Source: Candidatus Altimarinota bacterium (lineage in GTDB: Bacteria > Patescibacteriota > Gracilibacteria > BD1-5 > UBA2023). From it: a stretch of DNA of 42,554 nt. The number at the start of each line of letters is the position of its first letter. Positions within the stretch are counted from its first letter, which is position 1. The DNA lies in NCBI GenBank assembly GCA_028689065.1, contig JAQTWX010000009.1, forward strand, positions 1-42,554, read 5' to 3'. Positions 9,680 to 22,262 of the stretch are shown here, piece by piece. The notes beneath the pieces are model-generated. The model saw only the letters and a list, made by a program, of their open reading frames with translations, made no database searches and was not told where the DNA came from. The position numbers and the translations under genes are program-made.

Positions 9680-12600
9680 TTATACAGCAGGCATATATTC
9701 TTCGTCAGCACCTTTTGGTTCATAAGCATGATGGCTAATATATTCATCTGCCACTTCAGCTCCGAAGTATTCTCCTACATCTCGATTATTTTCAAAGTAA
9801 GAGAGTGTTGGAATGAGACGTCCAATAATAACGTTTTCTTTAAGTCCTTCCAACTTGTCAATCTTTCGTGCAGTAGAAGCATCCACAAGGACACGTACTG
9901 TTTCTTGGAATGACGCAGCTGAGAGCCAAGAGTCTGTGAAGAGGGAAATCTTCGTAAGACCGAGAAGAAGTTGAGTACCGATAGCTTGTTTCTGACCAGT
10001 AGCTACCATAGCATCATTTTCTTTCTTGAACTTGATGATATCTACGATATCACCAGGGAAGAATGAAGAATCTCCGGCATTGGTTATTTTTACCTTTGAG
10101 AACATCTGTCGGATGATAAGCTCAATATGCTTAGAGTTAACTGTCTGTCCTTGAGAAGAGTAGATTCCCTTAATATCTCCGACGATATAGAGTTGGGTTT
10201 TGAGAGGTCCAGCAATTTCCATCAAGTGATGAATATTGATATGACCTTCTGTAAGTTTGTCTCCAATCTTTACGATATCACCTTCTCGTACGAGGAGATT
10301 TCGTCCAGATTCTACTGTATATTCACGAGTTTGTGGTTGTTCATCTCGAATATAAATGATTCCATCCTCAATTTTTACTACCACTCCTTCTTGCTCCGCA
10401 GTAACTTTAACTTTTGATTCTTTTGATTTAGCAAGAATTTGTTTTTCAGTTACTTTATCCCCCTTCTTTATTTGTACAGCATAACTGTCATCTGGAAGGT
10501 AGTATTCTTTAGTAATAAGTTCGTGAGCCTGGATAGTTACTACTACATTCTTTCCTTCATGTTGAATAAGAGCAACCTCTCCATCAAGTTCAGAAATAGC
10601 AGATTCATATTTTGGATTTCGTGCCTCGAAGAGTTCTTCGACACGAGTAAGACCGGCAGTGATATCTCCACCAGCGGTCGCAACTCCTCCGGAGTGGAAT
10701 GTACGCATGGTAAGCTGAGTTCCTGGTTCTCCGATAGACTGAGCAGCGATAATACCGATTGGCGTACCAAATTCTGCAAGATCATTGTGAGCAAGATCGA
10801 GACCGTAACATTTTTGACATACTCCTTCTTCTGTTTCACAAGTGAGAATAGAACGAACACATACGGATTCTACTCCTGCATCGACAATTTGTTTGATGAG
10901 TTCTTTATCGATAGCGGTTCCAGCTGCTGCTAGAATAGTTTTTCCTACAACAATGTCTTTTGCAAGAAATTTTGCATAGATTCGTTCCTCAAATGATTCA
11001 CCGAAGATAGATTTTGAAGTTGCCTTTTCAATCTCTTCGTAATGGTGTGTTCCACAGTCTGCACTTCGGATGAGGATATTTTGAGCAGCATCAACGAGAC
11101 GTCGAGTGAGGTATCCAGATTGAGCGGTTTTAAGCGCTGTATCCGCCTTACCCTTACGTCCTCCGTGTGTCGCGATAAAGTATTCGAGTGTAGAGAATCC
11201 TTCCTTCAAGTTGGACTTGATTGGAAGCTCGATAGTTTTACCAGATGGTGAAGCAACGAGACCTTTCATACCACAGAGCTGAGTAAGATTACCCCAGTTA
11301 CCTCGGGCTCCAGAATCAATCATGTTGTAGATAGGATTTTCTGCCTTGAAGAATGGCTTCATGACTTTTTCGATTTCTCCCTTAACTTTACTCCAAACCT
11401 TTACGGATTGTTCGTAACGTTCTTTTTCTGTAAGGAATCCATTCCAGAATCGTTTTTGAATTTCTTTAATCTTTTCTTCTCCATCCTTGATGAAGTTATG
11501 CTTTGTTTCTGGGATAATCATATCATCTTTGGAGATGGTAAGACCAGAAATTGTCGCATATTTAAACCCGATATTTTTAATCTCATTAGAGAAGAATGCA
11601 GTCTCTTCCGATCCGAAGATGAGGAAGCTTTTTGCGAGGAGTTTCTTGAGAACGCTCTTAGAAAGAGTGTCATTTACATATCCAAGTTCCGCTGGGATAA
11701 TCTCATTGAAGAGGAATCGCCCGTACGTTGTTGTAATAATTTCTCCATTAACACGAAGTTTGATAGGTGTATGAAGAGTGATAGCTTTGTTATCGTATGC
11801 ATGAGTTGCATCCTCTCCAGAGTTAAATGCATAAGTTGCTTCTCCTGGTGCGATACGAGTGAGATAATAACATCCGAGAATCATATCTTTTTCCGGCATA
11901 ACGATTGGTTCACCGTTTGATGGATTCAACATGTTCTTTGATGTAATCATGAGCTCACGAGCCTCTGTTTGTGCTTCTTCTGTTAATGGAAGATGAACTG
12001 CCATCTGATCTCCGTCGAAATCCGCATTGAAGGCAGTACAACAAAGAGGATGAAGTTGAATAGCTTTTCCTTCGATGAGAACTGGTTTAAATGCTTGAAT
12101 ACCGAGTCGGTGAAGAGTTGGTGCACGATTAAGGAGAACGTATTTTCCTTCAATTACACTATCGAGAGCATCCCAAACTTCTTTTCCTTTCTCTTCAATA
12201 ATTTTTTCTGCATGTTTTACATTATACGCTATTTCTTGAGATATAAGTTTCCCTATAACAAAAGGACGGAAGAGTATAAGTGCAAGAGTTTTTGGAAGTC
12301 CACACTCATTCATTTTGAGTTTTGGTCCTACAACGATTACAGAACGTCCAGAGTAGTCAACTCGTTTTCCGAGGAGATTCTGACGGAAACGCCCTTGTTT
12401 TCCTTTGAGAACATCTGCAAGAGATTTGAGTTTCTTTTTTGTTGCACTTGTGTATCCTGGTCGGTTACTTCGAACATCTCCAGAGATGAGCATATCAACA
12501 GCTTCCTGAAGCATACGTTTCTCATTTTTGAGGATAACCTCAGGAGCTCCAAGTTCTACGAGTTTTCGAAGACGATTGTTTCGATTAATAACACGTCGGT

Positions 12601-13690
12601 ATAAGTCGTTCAAATCACTAGATGCATAACGTCCTCCATCAAGTTGGATCATTGGTCGGAGATCCGGTGGAAGAATTTGAAGCGCATCAAGTATGAAATG
12701 TTCTGGTTTTTGATTTGATTTAAAGAGACTGGAAGCAAGTTTCAGTTTCTGAAGAATCTTTTTCTGCTTGGATTTCGGAGCAACTCTTAGTTCTTTTTGA
12801 TGGTCAGAAATAAATTTCTTTATATCGATTCTCTGAAGAAGAGTTTTAATATGTTCTGCACCAGTTCCACCCTTGAATACATGAGGAAATTTATCGTACA
12901 TAATTCGATAATCGAATTCTCCGATAACAGTTGATTCTTTGAGTCCTTTGAGAAGGTCTTTCATCTTATTGTATTCTTCATCGAGGTGATCGAGCTGAGC
13001 TGTGAGTGCTGTTTCCATTTCTGTGAAAGCTTTTTTGGAAATCTCTTTCGCTTCAAGCTGAAGTTTTGCTTCATTAATATCTTGCTGGATATGTTTTTGA
13101 AGTTCCACTTTAGAAGTTTTATAAGCAACATCAAGTTCCTTGAGACTCTCTTCTTTTTTATCCTCGTATACGTCAGTAATAATATAAGAAGCAAAGTATA
13201 CAACTTGTTCGAGTTTCTTTACGGAGATATCAAGAAGAAGACCGATACGAGATGGAACGGATTTGAGGTACCAGATATGAGCTACTGGAGCAGCAAGCTC
13301 GATATGTCCAGTACGTTGACGACGTACTTGACTCGTAGTTACTTCAACACCACAACGTTCACATACTACACCTTTATATCGAATACGTTTGTATTTTCCA
13401 CAAGCACATTCAAAATTCTTGCGAGGTCCAAATATTTGTTCACAGAAGAGACCAGCACGTTCTGGTCGTTGTGTTCGGTAGTTGATAGTTTCTGAAATAA
13501 GAACTTCTCCATAAGAGAGAGAGCGAATTTCTTCCTTAGAAGAAAGCCCGATACTAATTCCGGCAAGATTATCAAGAGTTTTCCCTTGAGTAATATCTCG
13601 TTTTCCGGCAAATTTCTCAATCTGAGAGTAATCGGTAATTTTATCATTGAGAAAATTCTCGAAATTTTTATCTTTGAAATCTGGAATCAT
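9680..13690 (-). CDS. rpoC: RNA polymerase beta' subunit
   Basis: A 1,336-residue beta' subunit. The N-terminal zinc finger is [20 protein letters not shown]. The catalytic Mg site is [15 protein letters not shown]. The second zinc site spans CGTHHYEE to [13 protein letters not shown], and the trigger-loop region follows [28 protein letters not shown]. Length is normal. There is no TGA in over 4 kb, in contrast to neighbouring genes. It follows rpoB after an unusually long 218-bp gap and ends at a convergent terminator. Confidence 0.98.
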   Translation of the reverse strand: MIPDFKDKNFENFLNDKITDYSQIEKFAGKRDITQGKTLDNLAGISIGLSSKEEIRSLSYGEVLISETINYRTQRPERAGLFCEQIFGPRKNFECACGKYKRIRYKGVVCERCGVEVTTSQVRRQRTGHIELAAPVAHIWYLKSVPSRIGLLLDISVKKLEQVVYFASYIITDVYEDKKEESLKELDVAYKTSKVELQKHIQQDINEAKLQLEAKEISKKAFTEMETALTAQLDHLDEEYNKMKDLLKGLKESTVIGEFDYRIMYDKFPHVFKGGTGAEHIKTLLQRIDIKKFISDHQKELRVAPKSKQKKILQKLKLASSLFKSNQKPEHFILDALQILPPDLRPMIQLDGGRYASSDLNDLYRRVINRNNRLRKLVELGAPEVILKNEKRMLQEAVDMLISGDVRSNRPGYTSATKKKLKSLADVLKGKQGRFRQNLLGKRVDYSGRSVIVVGPKLKMNECGLPKTLALILFRPFVIGKLISQEIAYNVKHAEKIIEEKGKEVWDALDSVIEGKYVLLNRAPTLHRLGIQAFKPVLIEGKAIQLHPLCCTAFNADFDGDQMAVHLPLTEEAQTEARELMITSKNMLNPSNGEPIVMPEKDMILGCYYLTRIAPGEATYAFNSGEDATHAYDNKAITLHTPIKLRVNGEIITTTYGRFLFNEIIPAELGYVNDTLSKSVLKKLLAKSFLIFGSEETAFFSNEIKNIGFKYATISGLTISKDDMIIPETKHNFIKDGEEKIKEIQKRFWNGFLTEKERYEQSVKVWSKVKGEIEKVMKPFFKAENPIYNMIDSGARGNWGNLTQLCGMKGLVASPSGKTIELPIKSNLKEGFSTLEYFIATHGGRKGKADTALKTAQSGYLTRRLVDAAQNILIRSADCGTHHYEEIEKATSKSIFGESFEERIYAKFLAKDIVVGKTILAAAGTAIDKELIKQIVDAGVESVCVRSILTCETEEGVCQKCYGLDLAHNDLAEFGTPIGIIAAQSIGEPGTQLTMRTFHSGGVATAGGDITAGLTRVEELFEARNPKYESAISELDGEVALIQHEGKNVVVTIQAHELITKEYYLPDDSYAVQIKKGDKVTEKQILAKSKESKVKVTAEQEGVVVKIEDGIIYIRDEQPQTREYTVESGRNLLVREGDIVKIGDKLTEGHINIHHLMEIAGPLKTQLYIVGDIKGIYSSQGQTVNSKHIELIIRQMFSKVKITNAGDSSFFPGDIVDIIKFKKENDAMVATGQKQAIGTQLLLGLTKISLFTDSWLSAASFQETVRVLVDASTARKIDKLEGLKENVIIGRLIPTLSYFENNRDVGEYFGAEVADEYISHHAYEPKGADEEYMPAV

Positions 13691-13908
13691 AAGGAGTCAA
13701 AGTGAGGAAATAAATGTTAACCACTCCCGAACCTCCCCTTATTTAGAGGAGGGATGAAAAGGAAGTTATAATCTTATGTTTTCTTTTGAGAAAAGGAAAC
13801 GGGGTTAATTATTTAGCACCTCCCATACGAGGAGAAAGAGATCCAGAATACCATTATTATGATATTCGCTCTTTGTTGGTAACATGCCAGCGAGAAATGT
13901 AAATATTT
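13691..13908. other. rpoB-rpoC intergenic region with weak hairpin
   Basis: A 218-bp non-coding gap in the rpoBC operon. At about 13732-13752 there is an imperfect hairpin (CCTCCCC ... GAGGAGG, one mismatch, seven-base loop) on the rpoC side. It has no long T run on the minus strand, so it looks more like a processing or stability element than a terminator. No Shine-Dalgarno is seen before rpoC. Confidence 0.4.
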
Positions 13909-16900
13909 TTATTCAGCTTCATCTTCGATTTTTACTGGAGCATCATTATCTATTTTTTCTTCAATCGTTGGTATATCTACATCTATATCATATTGTCCTT
14001 CTAGTTTTTCAAGTTCGCTGTAACGTTCGAGCATAATTGTCTCTAGTTTTTCAAGTTCTCCTTTTTCAAGAAGTTCGATATTAAGATTCAATGCTTGAAG
14101 TTCTCGAAGAAGTACATTGAATGACTCTGGGATGTTTGGTCGACGAATGCGTTTTCCTTTGACAATTGCTTCGTAGGATTGCGCACGTCCATTGATATCA
14201 TCAGATTTGATTGTGAGCATTTCTTGAAGAATATTAGCAGCACCATATCATTCAAGTGCCCATACCTCCATCTCTCCGAGACGTTGTCCTCCGTTCTGGG
14301 CTTTACCTCCGAGTGGTTGTTGTGTTACCATAGAATATGGACCAACACTTCGAGCGTGGATTTTATCTTCAACAAGATGGTGAAGTTTCAACATATATTT
14401 CGTTCCTACCATTGTTTTTTCTTTAAATGGTTCTCCGGTTTTTCCATCGAAGAGTTGAACTTTTCCATCTCGAGGGATTCCTGCTTGTTCCATGAGATCT
14501 CCAATTTTATCAACAGAAATACCATTGAGAATTGGTGTTGCAACGGTAATTCCGAGTTTTTTTGCTGCAGCACCGAGATGAGTTTCGAGAATCTGTCCGA
14601 TATTCATACGAGAAATAACCCCGAGCGGATTCAATATGATATCTACTGGTGTTCCATCTTCCATAAATGGCATGTCTTCTGGAGGTACGATTCGAGAAAC
14701 GATACCCTTATTACCATGACGTCCTGCCATCTTATCACCGACTTCCATCTTACGAGTTTGAGCAACATATACTTTGATTTGTTCAAATACTCCTGTTGGG
14801 AGATTATCACCATTTTCACGACGAAGGATATGAGTCTTGATAACTTTTCCTCCTGATCCAGCAGGGATTACAAGAGAAGAATCTTTAACATCTTTAGATT
14901 TGTCTCCGAAAATTGCTCGAAGAAGACGTTCCTCAGGAGAGAGTTCGATTTCTCCTTTCGGAGTTACTTTTCCGACAAGAATGTCACCACTCATTACATA
15001 GGCACCGATTCGAACAATACCGTTTTCATCGAGGTCCTTAAGTTTATTGGTTGCAACATTTGGGATATCATTTGTTGTTTGTTCAGGCCCGAGTTTTGTT
15101 TCACGAACATCGAGAACATATTCATTGATATGAACAGAAGTGAAGTAATCATTCTCCATAATACGAGCATTAATAATGATCGCATCCTCGAAGTTATATC
15201 CTTCCCATGGCATATAAGCAACAGTCAAGTTCTTTCCAATCGCAAGTTCTCCATTCTGAATAGATTGTCCATCAGCAAGAATCGTTCCTTTGGTAATTTT
15301 TTGTCCACTTGAAACCTTTGCTTTTTGATGAATAAGCATATCATGATTGCTTCGTTCAAAAGTTTGAAGTTCATAAAGAGCTTTCTTTCCACTCTTATAG
15401 AGCACAGAAATATGTTTTGCATCAACTCCGATAACTTCTCCATCTTCTTCTGCTTGTACAACATATCCAGATTTTTCACCAATGAGTCGTTCCATTCCAG
15501 TTCCGACTACTGGAGCTTCTGCTTGTACGAGTGGAACGGCTTGTCGCATCATGTTTGTTCCCATTTCGGCACGAGTCGCATCATCATGTTCAAGGAACGG
15601 AATAAGCGCTGTTGATTCACTCATGATTTGTTTTGGAGAAACATCGATATGAGTAATCTCACGAACATACTCAGTTGTTGCTTCAGAGTTTTTACGAGCA
15701 GAGATTCGAGTTTCTATAAAATTTCCAAATTCATCTACTACTGAGTTTGCTTCCGCAATAACAAGCTTTCGTTCTTGGTATGCATCAACGTATTCGTAAT
15801 CAGTTGTGAGGAATCCTCGAACTTCAAGAGTCTTTCCTGTATATTGTTCCTTAATTTTCTTGGCATCAGCTTCGGTAATGAGAGTTTTTTCAGCAAGGAT
15901 TACTTTTCCTTTTGCGTCTACAACATCATCAAGAGTGATTCGGTTTACTGCTGATTTTCCGTCATTTGCTACTTCATGTTGAATCTTTCGAAACGGAGTA
16001 GTAATAAAACCATACTTATCAACTCGGGCATAGCTCGAGAAGTGAAGTACGAGACCGATATTTGGTCCTTCTGGTGTTGCAATAGGACAGATTCGTCCGT
16101 ATTGGGTTGGATGTACGTCACGTACTTCGAACGATGCTCGTTCTCGAGTAAGACCTCCGACTCCGAGAGCGGTAACACGACGTTTATGAGCAAGTTCAGA
16201 GATAGGGTTTGACTGATCCATGAACTGAGAAAGTTGAGAAGTTCCGAAGAATTCCTTCATAACTGCCGTTAAAGGACGAGAGTTGATGAATGTTCCAGCA
16301 GTCGCATCAGCAAGTTCCACGATGGTCATACGATCTTTTGCAATTTTTTCCATTCGAGCAAGACCAACTTTTACCTTATCATACACAAGTTCTCCGACAG
16401 AACGAACTCGACGATTTTCAAGATGATCAATATCATCCCATTCGTATCCTGGAAGTTCTTCATTGAGAGAGAGAAGATATCGAAGTCCTGAAACAAGATC
16501 TTCCTTGGAGAGAAATCGTCCATTTTCATCCTCGTATTTTGTTGCGATTCCGAGTTTTCGTTCGATTTTAAGTCGAGCTACTTCTCCAAGATCGAATTTT
16601 TTTGTATCAAAGAATGTTGTTTTGAAAAGTTCTTCTACTCGCTCATCGGTTCCGAGATCTCCTGGACGAAGAAGCTTATAGATAGCATAGAGAGCTTCCA
16701 TACGAGTCTTTGTTTTATCTTTTTCAAGAGTTGGACCAACGTATTTAGAAATAAATTCTTTATTGTCTCCGAAAGCTGCAATAATTTCTGCATCAGATTC
16801 GAGACCAAAAGCACGAAGAATTACAGATATAGCAATCTTTCGTTTCTTATCAATTTTTACATTGATAGCTCCTTTCTTTTCGATTTCGATTTCAAACCAA

Positions 16901-17442
16901 CTTCCTTTTTGTGGAATTACTTTCATAGCGAAAGCTCCAGGATTCTTGGAATCTGGAGTAAAAAATATACCAGTTGATCGGATAATCTGATTAATAATAA
17001 CACGCTCGATTCCGTTTACGATAAAAGTTCCTTGTTCTGTCATCATAGGAACTCCTCCCATATATATATCTTGTTCTTTAATTTCCCCAGATTCTTTATT
17101 AAGCATCTCAAGACGAGCTTTCATGGGTGCTTCATAATTAAGATTTTTTCTCTTACAGTCATCTACAGAGAATTTTGGTTCCTCGATAGTGAGTCCTTTA
17201 TAATAGATATCAATTTTCTCTCCTGAAAAGTCCTGAATAGGAAAGACTTCTTCAAAAGCTTTATTGAGTTTGTTATTAAGAAAATCATGGTAACTATCAA
17301 GTTGAACTTCGATAAGTTCTGGAAGTTCGAGGATAGATCGATCATCCGTAAAAAAATACCGTCCACTTATCTCATAGAGTGCTCCAAGATTTTCTGGAGA
17401 TTTCTGAGTAGTAGAGGTAATAGATCCTTGTTTTTTTGCCAT
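13909..17442 (-). CDS. rpoB: RNA polymerase beta subunit
   Basis: A 1,177-residue beta subunit. Landmarks are the rifampicin-region block [19 protein letters not shown], then [52 protein letters not shown] and the C-terminal [21 protein letters not shown]. The Gly after WALE is a TGA (14248-14250, codon 1065). Under the standard code rpoB would end there and lose the last 113 residues that clamp against beta', including KSDDINGR. It starts [10 protein letters not shown] and is transcribed from a promoter near 17615-17642. An attenuator-like hairpin lies in the leader. Confidence 0.98.
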
Positions 17443-17549
17443 AAATAGATAGTTTTTTATAGAGAACTAAAAGAGATTTTTACGAAAAGCAGTAATCAAG
17501 AAAAACACAAGGAGTACTACTTTGGAAAGTTCAGGATTTTCACAAAGTG

Positions 17550-17580
17550 ATTATACGCAAAAAACTGCCCCCATCGGCAG
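17550..17580 (-). promoter_or_regulatory. Possible attenuator and proximal -10 in rpoB leader
   Basis: On the minus strand, CTGCC-GATGGG-GGCAG followed by six T (17559-17580) looks like a short intrinsic terminator about 120 bases before rpoB and 35-50 bases after the distal promoter. It is followed at once by GCGTATAAT (-10 at 17550-17555) without a good -35. Together they could attenuate, or restart, rpoBC transcription. The stem is only 5 bp, so the call is tentative. Confidence 0.45.
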
Positions 17581-17614
17581 AAGAACACAGTCGAGACGGG
17601 TGCATACGCGTGGT

Positions 17615-17642
17615 ATTATAGTGGGAAGGTGAAAAAAAGCAA
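17615..17642 (-). promoter_or_regulatory. rpoBC promoter
   Basis: TTGCTT (-35, 17637-17642) and TATAAT (-10, 17615-17620) with a 16-bp spacer on the minus strand. It gives a leader of about 165 bases before the rpoB ATG. Confidence 0.75.
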
Positions 17643-17653
17643 AAGAATTTATA

Positions 17654-19246
17654 TTAAAACCCGGCTATTTTTGCTTGTTGCTTAATTTCTTTATCTGAGA
17701 GAGTGCGATTATAGATTTTAATCTCATCTATATTTCATAAAAATCAATTAACTTCGAATTTATTAGAAGTAGAATTATATCTTCAATTTATGGAGAACTG
17801 GGATTTTTTATATCATGGCTCGAATGTTCTATCTAGTGCATTTTGAGATATACTCTCGCAATGTCACTGTATTCAGTTAATATATTGACACATTGTTTTG
17901 TTACCATAATCATAAACAGTGGTTAGTAAATAAGCAGCTGTTTTATCAAAAATATTAAATAATCGGTAAGATACTACATCATTCGATATATTTCACTCTT
18001 CTGTATTTAATAGATTTCCATCAGTAGTACAAACATCATCGGGCCATACAATTTGTCCATTATTATCTCAGCATCATGTATATTTTCCGTTTAAATAAGT
18101 AGCAGTTTTAGGAGTATCATTTTGATGATATATAGAGGAAAAAAATGAATAAGGGTTATTGAGATTATTACTTAATCTCATTCATTGTAAGGTGTGTCTT
18201 TTTAAGGAATCTCAGGAATCAATATTATTGTCATTATTTCTTAAGATACTTACAAGAAAACTATCGAATGTATAATCAGGAACATCCCTGTTATAATAAA
18301 TAGAACTCTGAAAAGTAAATCATCGAGTATTTGTATTAGAATAAATATCTGTTGGCATTGCCAATATATTTTTTCCATCAATAGTGGAATTATTTTCCAC
18401 AGTAAAGAAAGCGTATTTATATATACCTGTTCAAAATAGTGTAGTTCCAGTATCTGTATAAACTCCAGTAGCAAGAGTGGTGTTGTTTTGTCTTCAGTAT
18501 AAATCATATCAGTTTCCACTTAAATCTTTTAAAAAAACTACATTATTGGTTCCAGAGTATGTTGTTTGATAATAACTCTCCATATCCCAATATCCTACTA
18601 AAGAAGAATCCAAATCCTTTAAACTCATATCTTTCTTCTTTGTACATGTTCCAGAATTAGAACTAAATGTATTCACACTACTATTCTCCATAATAAAACA
18701 AACATCCGGAGAGAAAATTCCCCCAGAATTACTATTTACCGTTTCAGTAATAGGAAAGAGTGATGGAAGAGAAGGATCAAAACTATAGTTTCCAGAAAGC
18801 TTACTATATTTTACTCCTGTATCAGCATACACAGTTTCTATTCCTGGAATACCGATATGATACGAAAGGGGATTTTCAAAATCTATCCCAATTTGATAAT
18901 ACAATCCATTTTCAAATATAGAATAATTATAAGCCTCTTTTGTTACAGGATCACTAAAATCTCCTGACATCCGAGAAATAGATTTACTATCCGCTTTTCC
19001 TACTTGTATACTAACTATTCCTCCAGTATAACTCACTGCACCAGATGGTATAGGAGCATTTCCATGAGCTACTATAGCAAGCTCTATCGACTGAGTAATA
19101 TTACTCATATCCGATACTCTTCTACTATCTCTGGCACTACTCGCAAACCCATTCATCTGTACAAATCCTATAGTTCCAAGAATAGAAAGAATAGTTATGA
19201 CCACGATGAGTTCGACGAGGGTAAATCATTTCAATTTATTATTCAT
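17654..19246 (-). CDS. Modular prepilin fused to LamG-like domain
   Basis: A 530-residue secreted prepilin. The leader MNNKLKG ends in a Gly encoded by TGA (19226-19228), the essential -1 residue of prepilin peptidase sites; then comes FTLVELIVVITILSILG. The pilin core shows SARDSRRVSDMSNI and DPVTKEAYNY, shared with the other prepilins. Residues about 216-530 form a LamG/concanavalin-like jelly-roll, from LVGYWDMES and LKDLSGNGYDL to GNIDEIKIYNRTLSDKEI, the usual ending of that family. There are 16 TGA codons, most in the LamG part. It ends in TAA. Likely role: sugar or host-surface binding by a pilus-tip protein (inference). Standard-code calling breaks it into fragments. Confidence 0.88.
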
Positions 19247-19420
19247 CTCGTGATGATTTCTTATTTTCATATGGACAAGGTTGAAGAAATACGAATTTAA
19301 ACAAACCTATTATCATTTTTTTTTCTATAAATCAAATTTTGTTTTTCTGAGCGATATAATCTTTTTGCCTTCCTTCTGAAAATTCTTATACTTCTTTTAT
19401 TAACCTTTAATTATCTATCT

Positions 19421-19798
19421 ATGCTTTTCTTCACTGAATCACTTTCTGAAACCGAGAAAATTGACCGTATCTATACTATGCTCCGTGCAGAGCGACGAGC
19501 TCGATTTTTCGCTCGTATTCTAAAAATCTCTCTTCTTGGGATAATTATTTTTGGATATTATTATTTAACACTTCCTGCCAATGAAGATATTCGCAAAAAT
19601 ATAACCGAAACCGTGCAAATAAGAATAACGGAGTTTATCTCTCCGATGGTGAGCTGAATGGTACAAAGTTTGACTCAGGATATGTGAATTCCGACTGCTA
19701 CAATCAATAAAAAGAATATCCCAGCTGGTTCTACAGATCTTCCGGCAGGTATTACGCCAGAAATGATAAAACTTTATCTTAATGCGATAAAAAAATAA
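19421..19798 (+). CDS. Single-pass membrane protein, unknown
   Basis: A 125-residue protein with a charged N-terminal helix (ETEKIDRIYTMLRAERRAR), one transmembrane segment at about residues 32-48 (LKISLLGIIIFGYYYL) and an outside or periplasmic tail ending PAGITPEMIKLYLNAIKK. Two TGA codons (after MVS and after TQDM) read as Gly extend it to a TAA immediately before a terminator, which supports the long reading. I do not recognise the family. Confidence 0.72.
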
Positions 19799-19827
19799 TA
19801 AAATCCCGACTCGAGTCGGGATTTTAT
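19798..19827. terminator. Bidirectional terminator (perfect palindrome)
   Basis: A near-continuous palindrome, AAAATCCCGACTC / GAGTCGGGATTTT, between convergent genes at 19421 (+) and 21497 (-). Confidence 0.88.
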
Positions 19828-19835
19828 TTCAGGTT

Positions 19836-21497
19836 TTATTTTTTCTTGTTCCATTCTAGTATAGAAGCAGTTCCATTTTTTACACTTTCCGCAATTTTTT
19901 CAGGGGGAAGAATCTGAGCAACTACTTTGCTTCCAAAACCAGTGAATTTCTTCTGAAGACTACTATAATATTCTGTATATGCTCCGATATTCGTAATCCA
20001 AATATATCAAAATATCGTGAGTATGACAGTACTCCAGAGACGTACTCAAAGATTATATTGAATTCCTGCCGAGAAAGTATAGTCGTCTATGAAATACATC
20101 TTGAGATATATTCCAGTAAGTATAACTCCAGGAATATAAACAAGAGGAGGAAGGAGGAGATATCCGAGTCCGACAAAAAGTACAAAGAGCATTACAAGAG
20201 AGAATCCAATCTTAAATTTCTCTATCATACGATTCTTATTATTGAAATTGATATATACCTCGAGTTCATTCAAGAATCGACTGAGCGGTATGTATTCATT
20301 TTCATATGAATTCGCAAAAAGAAAGAGGAGAATATACGAGAATTTATAAAACTCTTTTTTGTCGAGTGTCATAGCTCCTGCTACAAGCTTGAGAATTACT
20401 GGCAAGAGGATGGGAGAGACGATACTTCATTCTAGTTCCAAAATAAGACTTTTACAATTGAGAATATGTTTGAAATATTCTTGATTTTTTGTCTTGCTCA
20501 TTTCCTCGTCTTTTTCAGTACCAATCGTATCTATAGTAAGTTCTTCCATTCCTTTGAGCCGAAGCCAATCACGTTTTGTAAGAAATTGATCTCTTTTATT
20601 GTTTTTATCGTCCCGTATAAAAGGAAGACTTGTATCGAAAAAAATATATTGAATATCAGAGTAATGGAGATCGGCAATATTTTTGAAAGCAAATGTCCGA
20701 AGTTCTTCTCTGTCTTGAATAGAGAGATTAAAGTTCTCAAATATATTTTCCATATTCTCACGAAAAGATTCTTTTTCGTAAGGGAAATGAGGAATAAGAT
20801 CGGTTATTGCACTTTTGGCATGGATAATACGTTCTCCACAGATTGTATGAATGCTTCGTTGTTCGAAATTTGAGTCCACGCGACAAAGAAGGTTTTGTTT
20901 TTCCCACCGTTTCTCGATATTTTTATTTTCCCGGTAGATTTCTATGATTATTTGAATAAGTGTTTTTACAGCAATAAAATCATCATTACTCATCATATTT
21001 TTGTCGAACCTCTTAAGAAGTTCCGTCTTATTGATAATATACTCTCGAACAATTCCATCATCACCTTTTTTTGTATAGGTAACCGTATCGAATTTATCAC
21101 TACAATAGTGAATATCTCGCAAAAATGGATAAGCAAGTTCCATCCAAACATGATGATATTTGGAGTCATGATATAGTTCATTGATAAAACTATCATTATC
21201 AAATGATGAGAAGCTCTGTGAAATAAAATTTGCAAGAGAGTTTATGAAGAAAGCAAATTTTTCACGGATTTCATTCGCTTTGAATATGAGATCGAGAGGA
21301 TTTCTTGAGAGAGTAAGACGTTTGATATCTCGATATACTTCATCGATACTAAGAGAATATTCTCCGAAAGAGAGCATTTTATCTTGCTCTCTGTTTTTTT
21401 GCATACTCGTAGAGATTGTTGATGCTTGATTTTCTGGGATATCGGAAGTATTTGTTTTTCCCCAATCAGGAGGAGTGGTATTGAGAAGAGTTCCCAT
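19836..21497 (-). CDS. Large membrane-anchored protein, unknown
   Basis: A 553-residue protein assembled by reading three TGA codons as Gly (20427, 20046 and one in TIFGYIW). The first ~370 residues are soluble, charged and Asn/Lys/Asp-rich (for example SFGEYSLSIDEVYRDIKRL). The C-terminal third has about three hydrophobic segments, including IGFSLVMLFVLFVGLGYLLL, VYIPGVILTGIYL and LWSTVILTIFGYIWI, and ends in a lysine-rich tail. No known motif recognised. It ends in TAA close to a shared terminator. Confidence 0.75.
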
Positions 21498-21688
21498 ATA
21501 TTTTTGTTTTTATTGATATTTACAAATAGTGTATCATATTTCTTTTTATAAAACCAAATCAAAACACATTGACATAATTTAAAAGTTATTTATAAGTTTT
21601 ATTATAGAATATTTTTGGATAAAGAATAAACTTGCAAAAATTATAAAAATAACTATCATAACGCCCTTATATTTTAACTTTTTGGATT

Positions 21689-22228
21689 ATGAAAAAATGA
21701 AATATGTTTTTGCTTGGTGCTGGCTATCTTGCAGGACTTCTCGTAGCCTTGAAGTTCAATAAGAAATCTCCAAAAGAACTAGAAAAAGATTTTGCTCCAG
21801 CAGAAGATCGATGTAATACTATTGGAAAAAACCTTCTCGAAATTCACAAAAACCTTCTCGAAATGGCACAGGAAACTTTATTTTCTCCGGAAAATAAAAA
21901 ACGAATTGAAGAGTATAGGGAACTTCTTCTGAAAGAACTGGAATCATTCCAACAGGAAGCGGAAGTAAAGCTCGAAGAATGGAAGAAAAAGGGATTCGAA
22001 AAGAAAGACGAGATAGAAGCCGAGCTTCTCAATCTTTATAACCGAAGAATGGAAGTTCTTGAGGAAGTGAAACAAAAAGGACTCAGTCTTCTTGATGAAA
22101 CTCGTGAAGAAGGTGTTGATATTATGGAAGAAGGAAAAAAAGTAGCTGCTCGAGTATTCGATGAAGCGAAAAAGCAACTCGATATAATTCATGCTGATAT
22201 AAAAAAACAACTTAATAAAAAGAAATAA
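21689..22228 (+). CDS. YtxH-like membrane-anchored coiled-coil protein
   Basis: A 179-residue protein. It begins MKKGNMFLLGAGYLAGLLVAL, a short anchor with Gly4 encoded by TGA; the start at 21689 was chosen because it adds the basic residues before the hydrophobic segment. The rest is highly charged, Glu/Lys-rich helix with likely coiled coil (KRIEEYRELLLKELESFQQE). The layout resembles YtxH / envelope-stress proteins, but that family assignment is by architecture only. It sits 34 bp before grpE and is probably co-transcribed with it. Confidence 0.7.
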
Positions 22229-22262
22229 ATTCCATTAATTATTTAAGTAAATATCATACATT

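Noticed and set aside
11993-12604. 203-residue plus-strand open frame
   Set aside because: Antisense to the rpoC core; no protein-like features.
14179-14856. 225-residue plus-strand open frame
   Set aside because: Antisense shadow of rpoB, which is certain; composition is Ser/Phe/Cys-rich as expected of a mirror frame.
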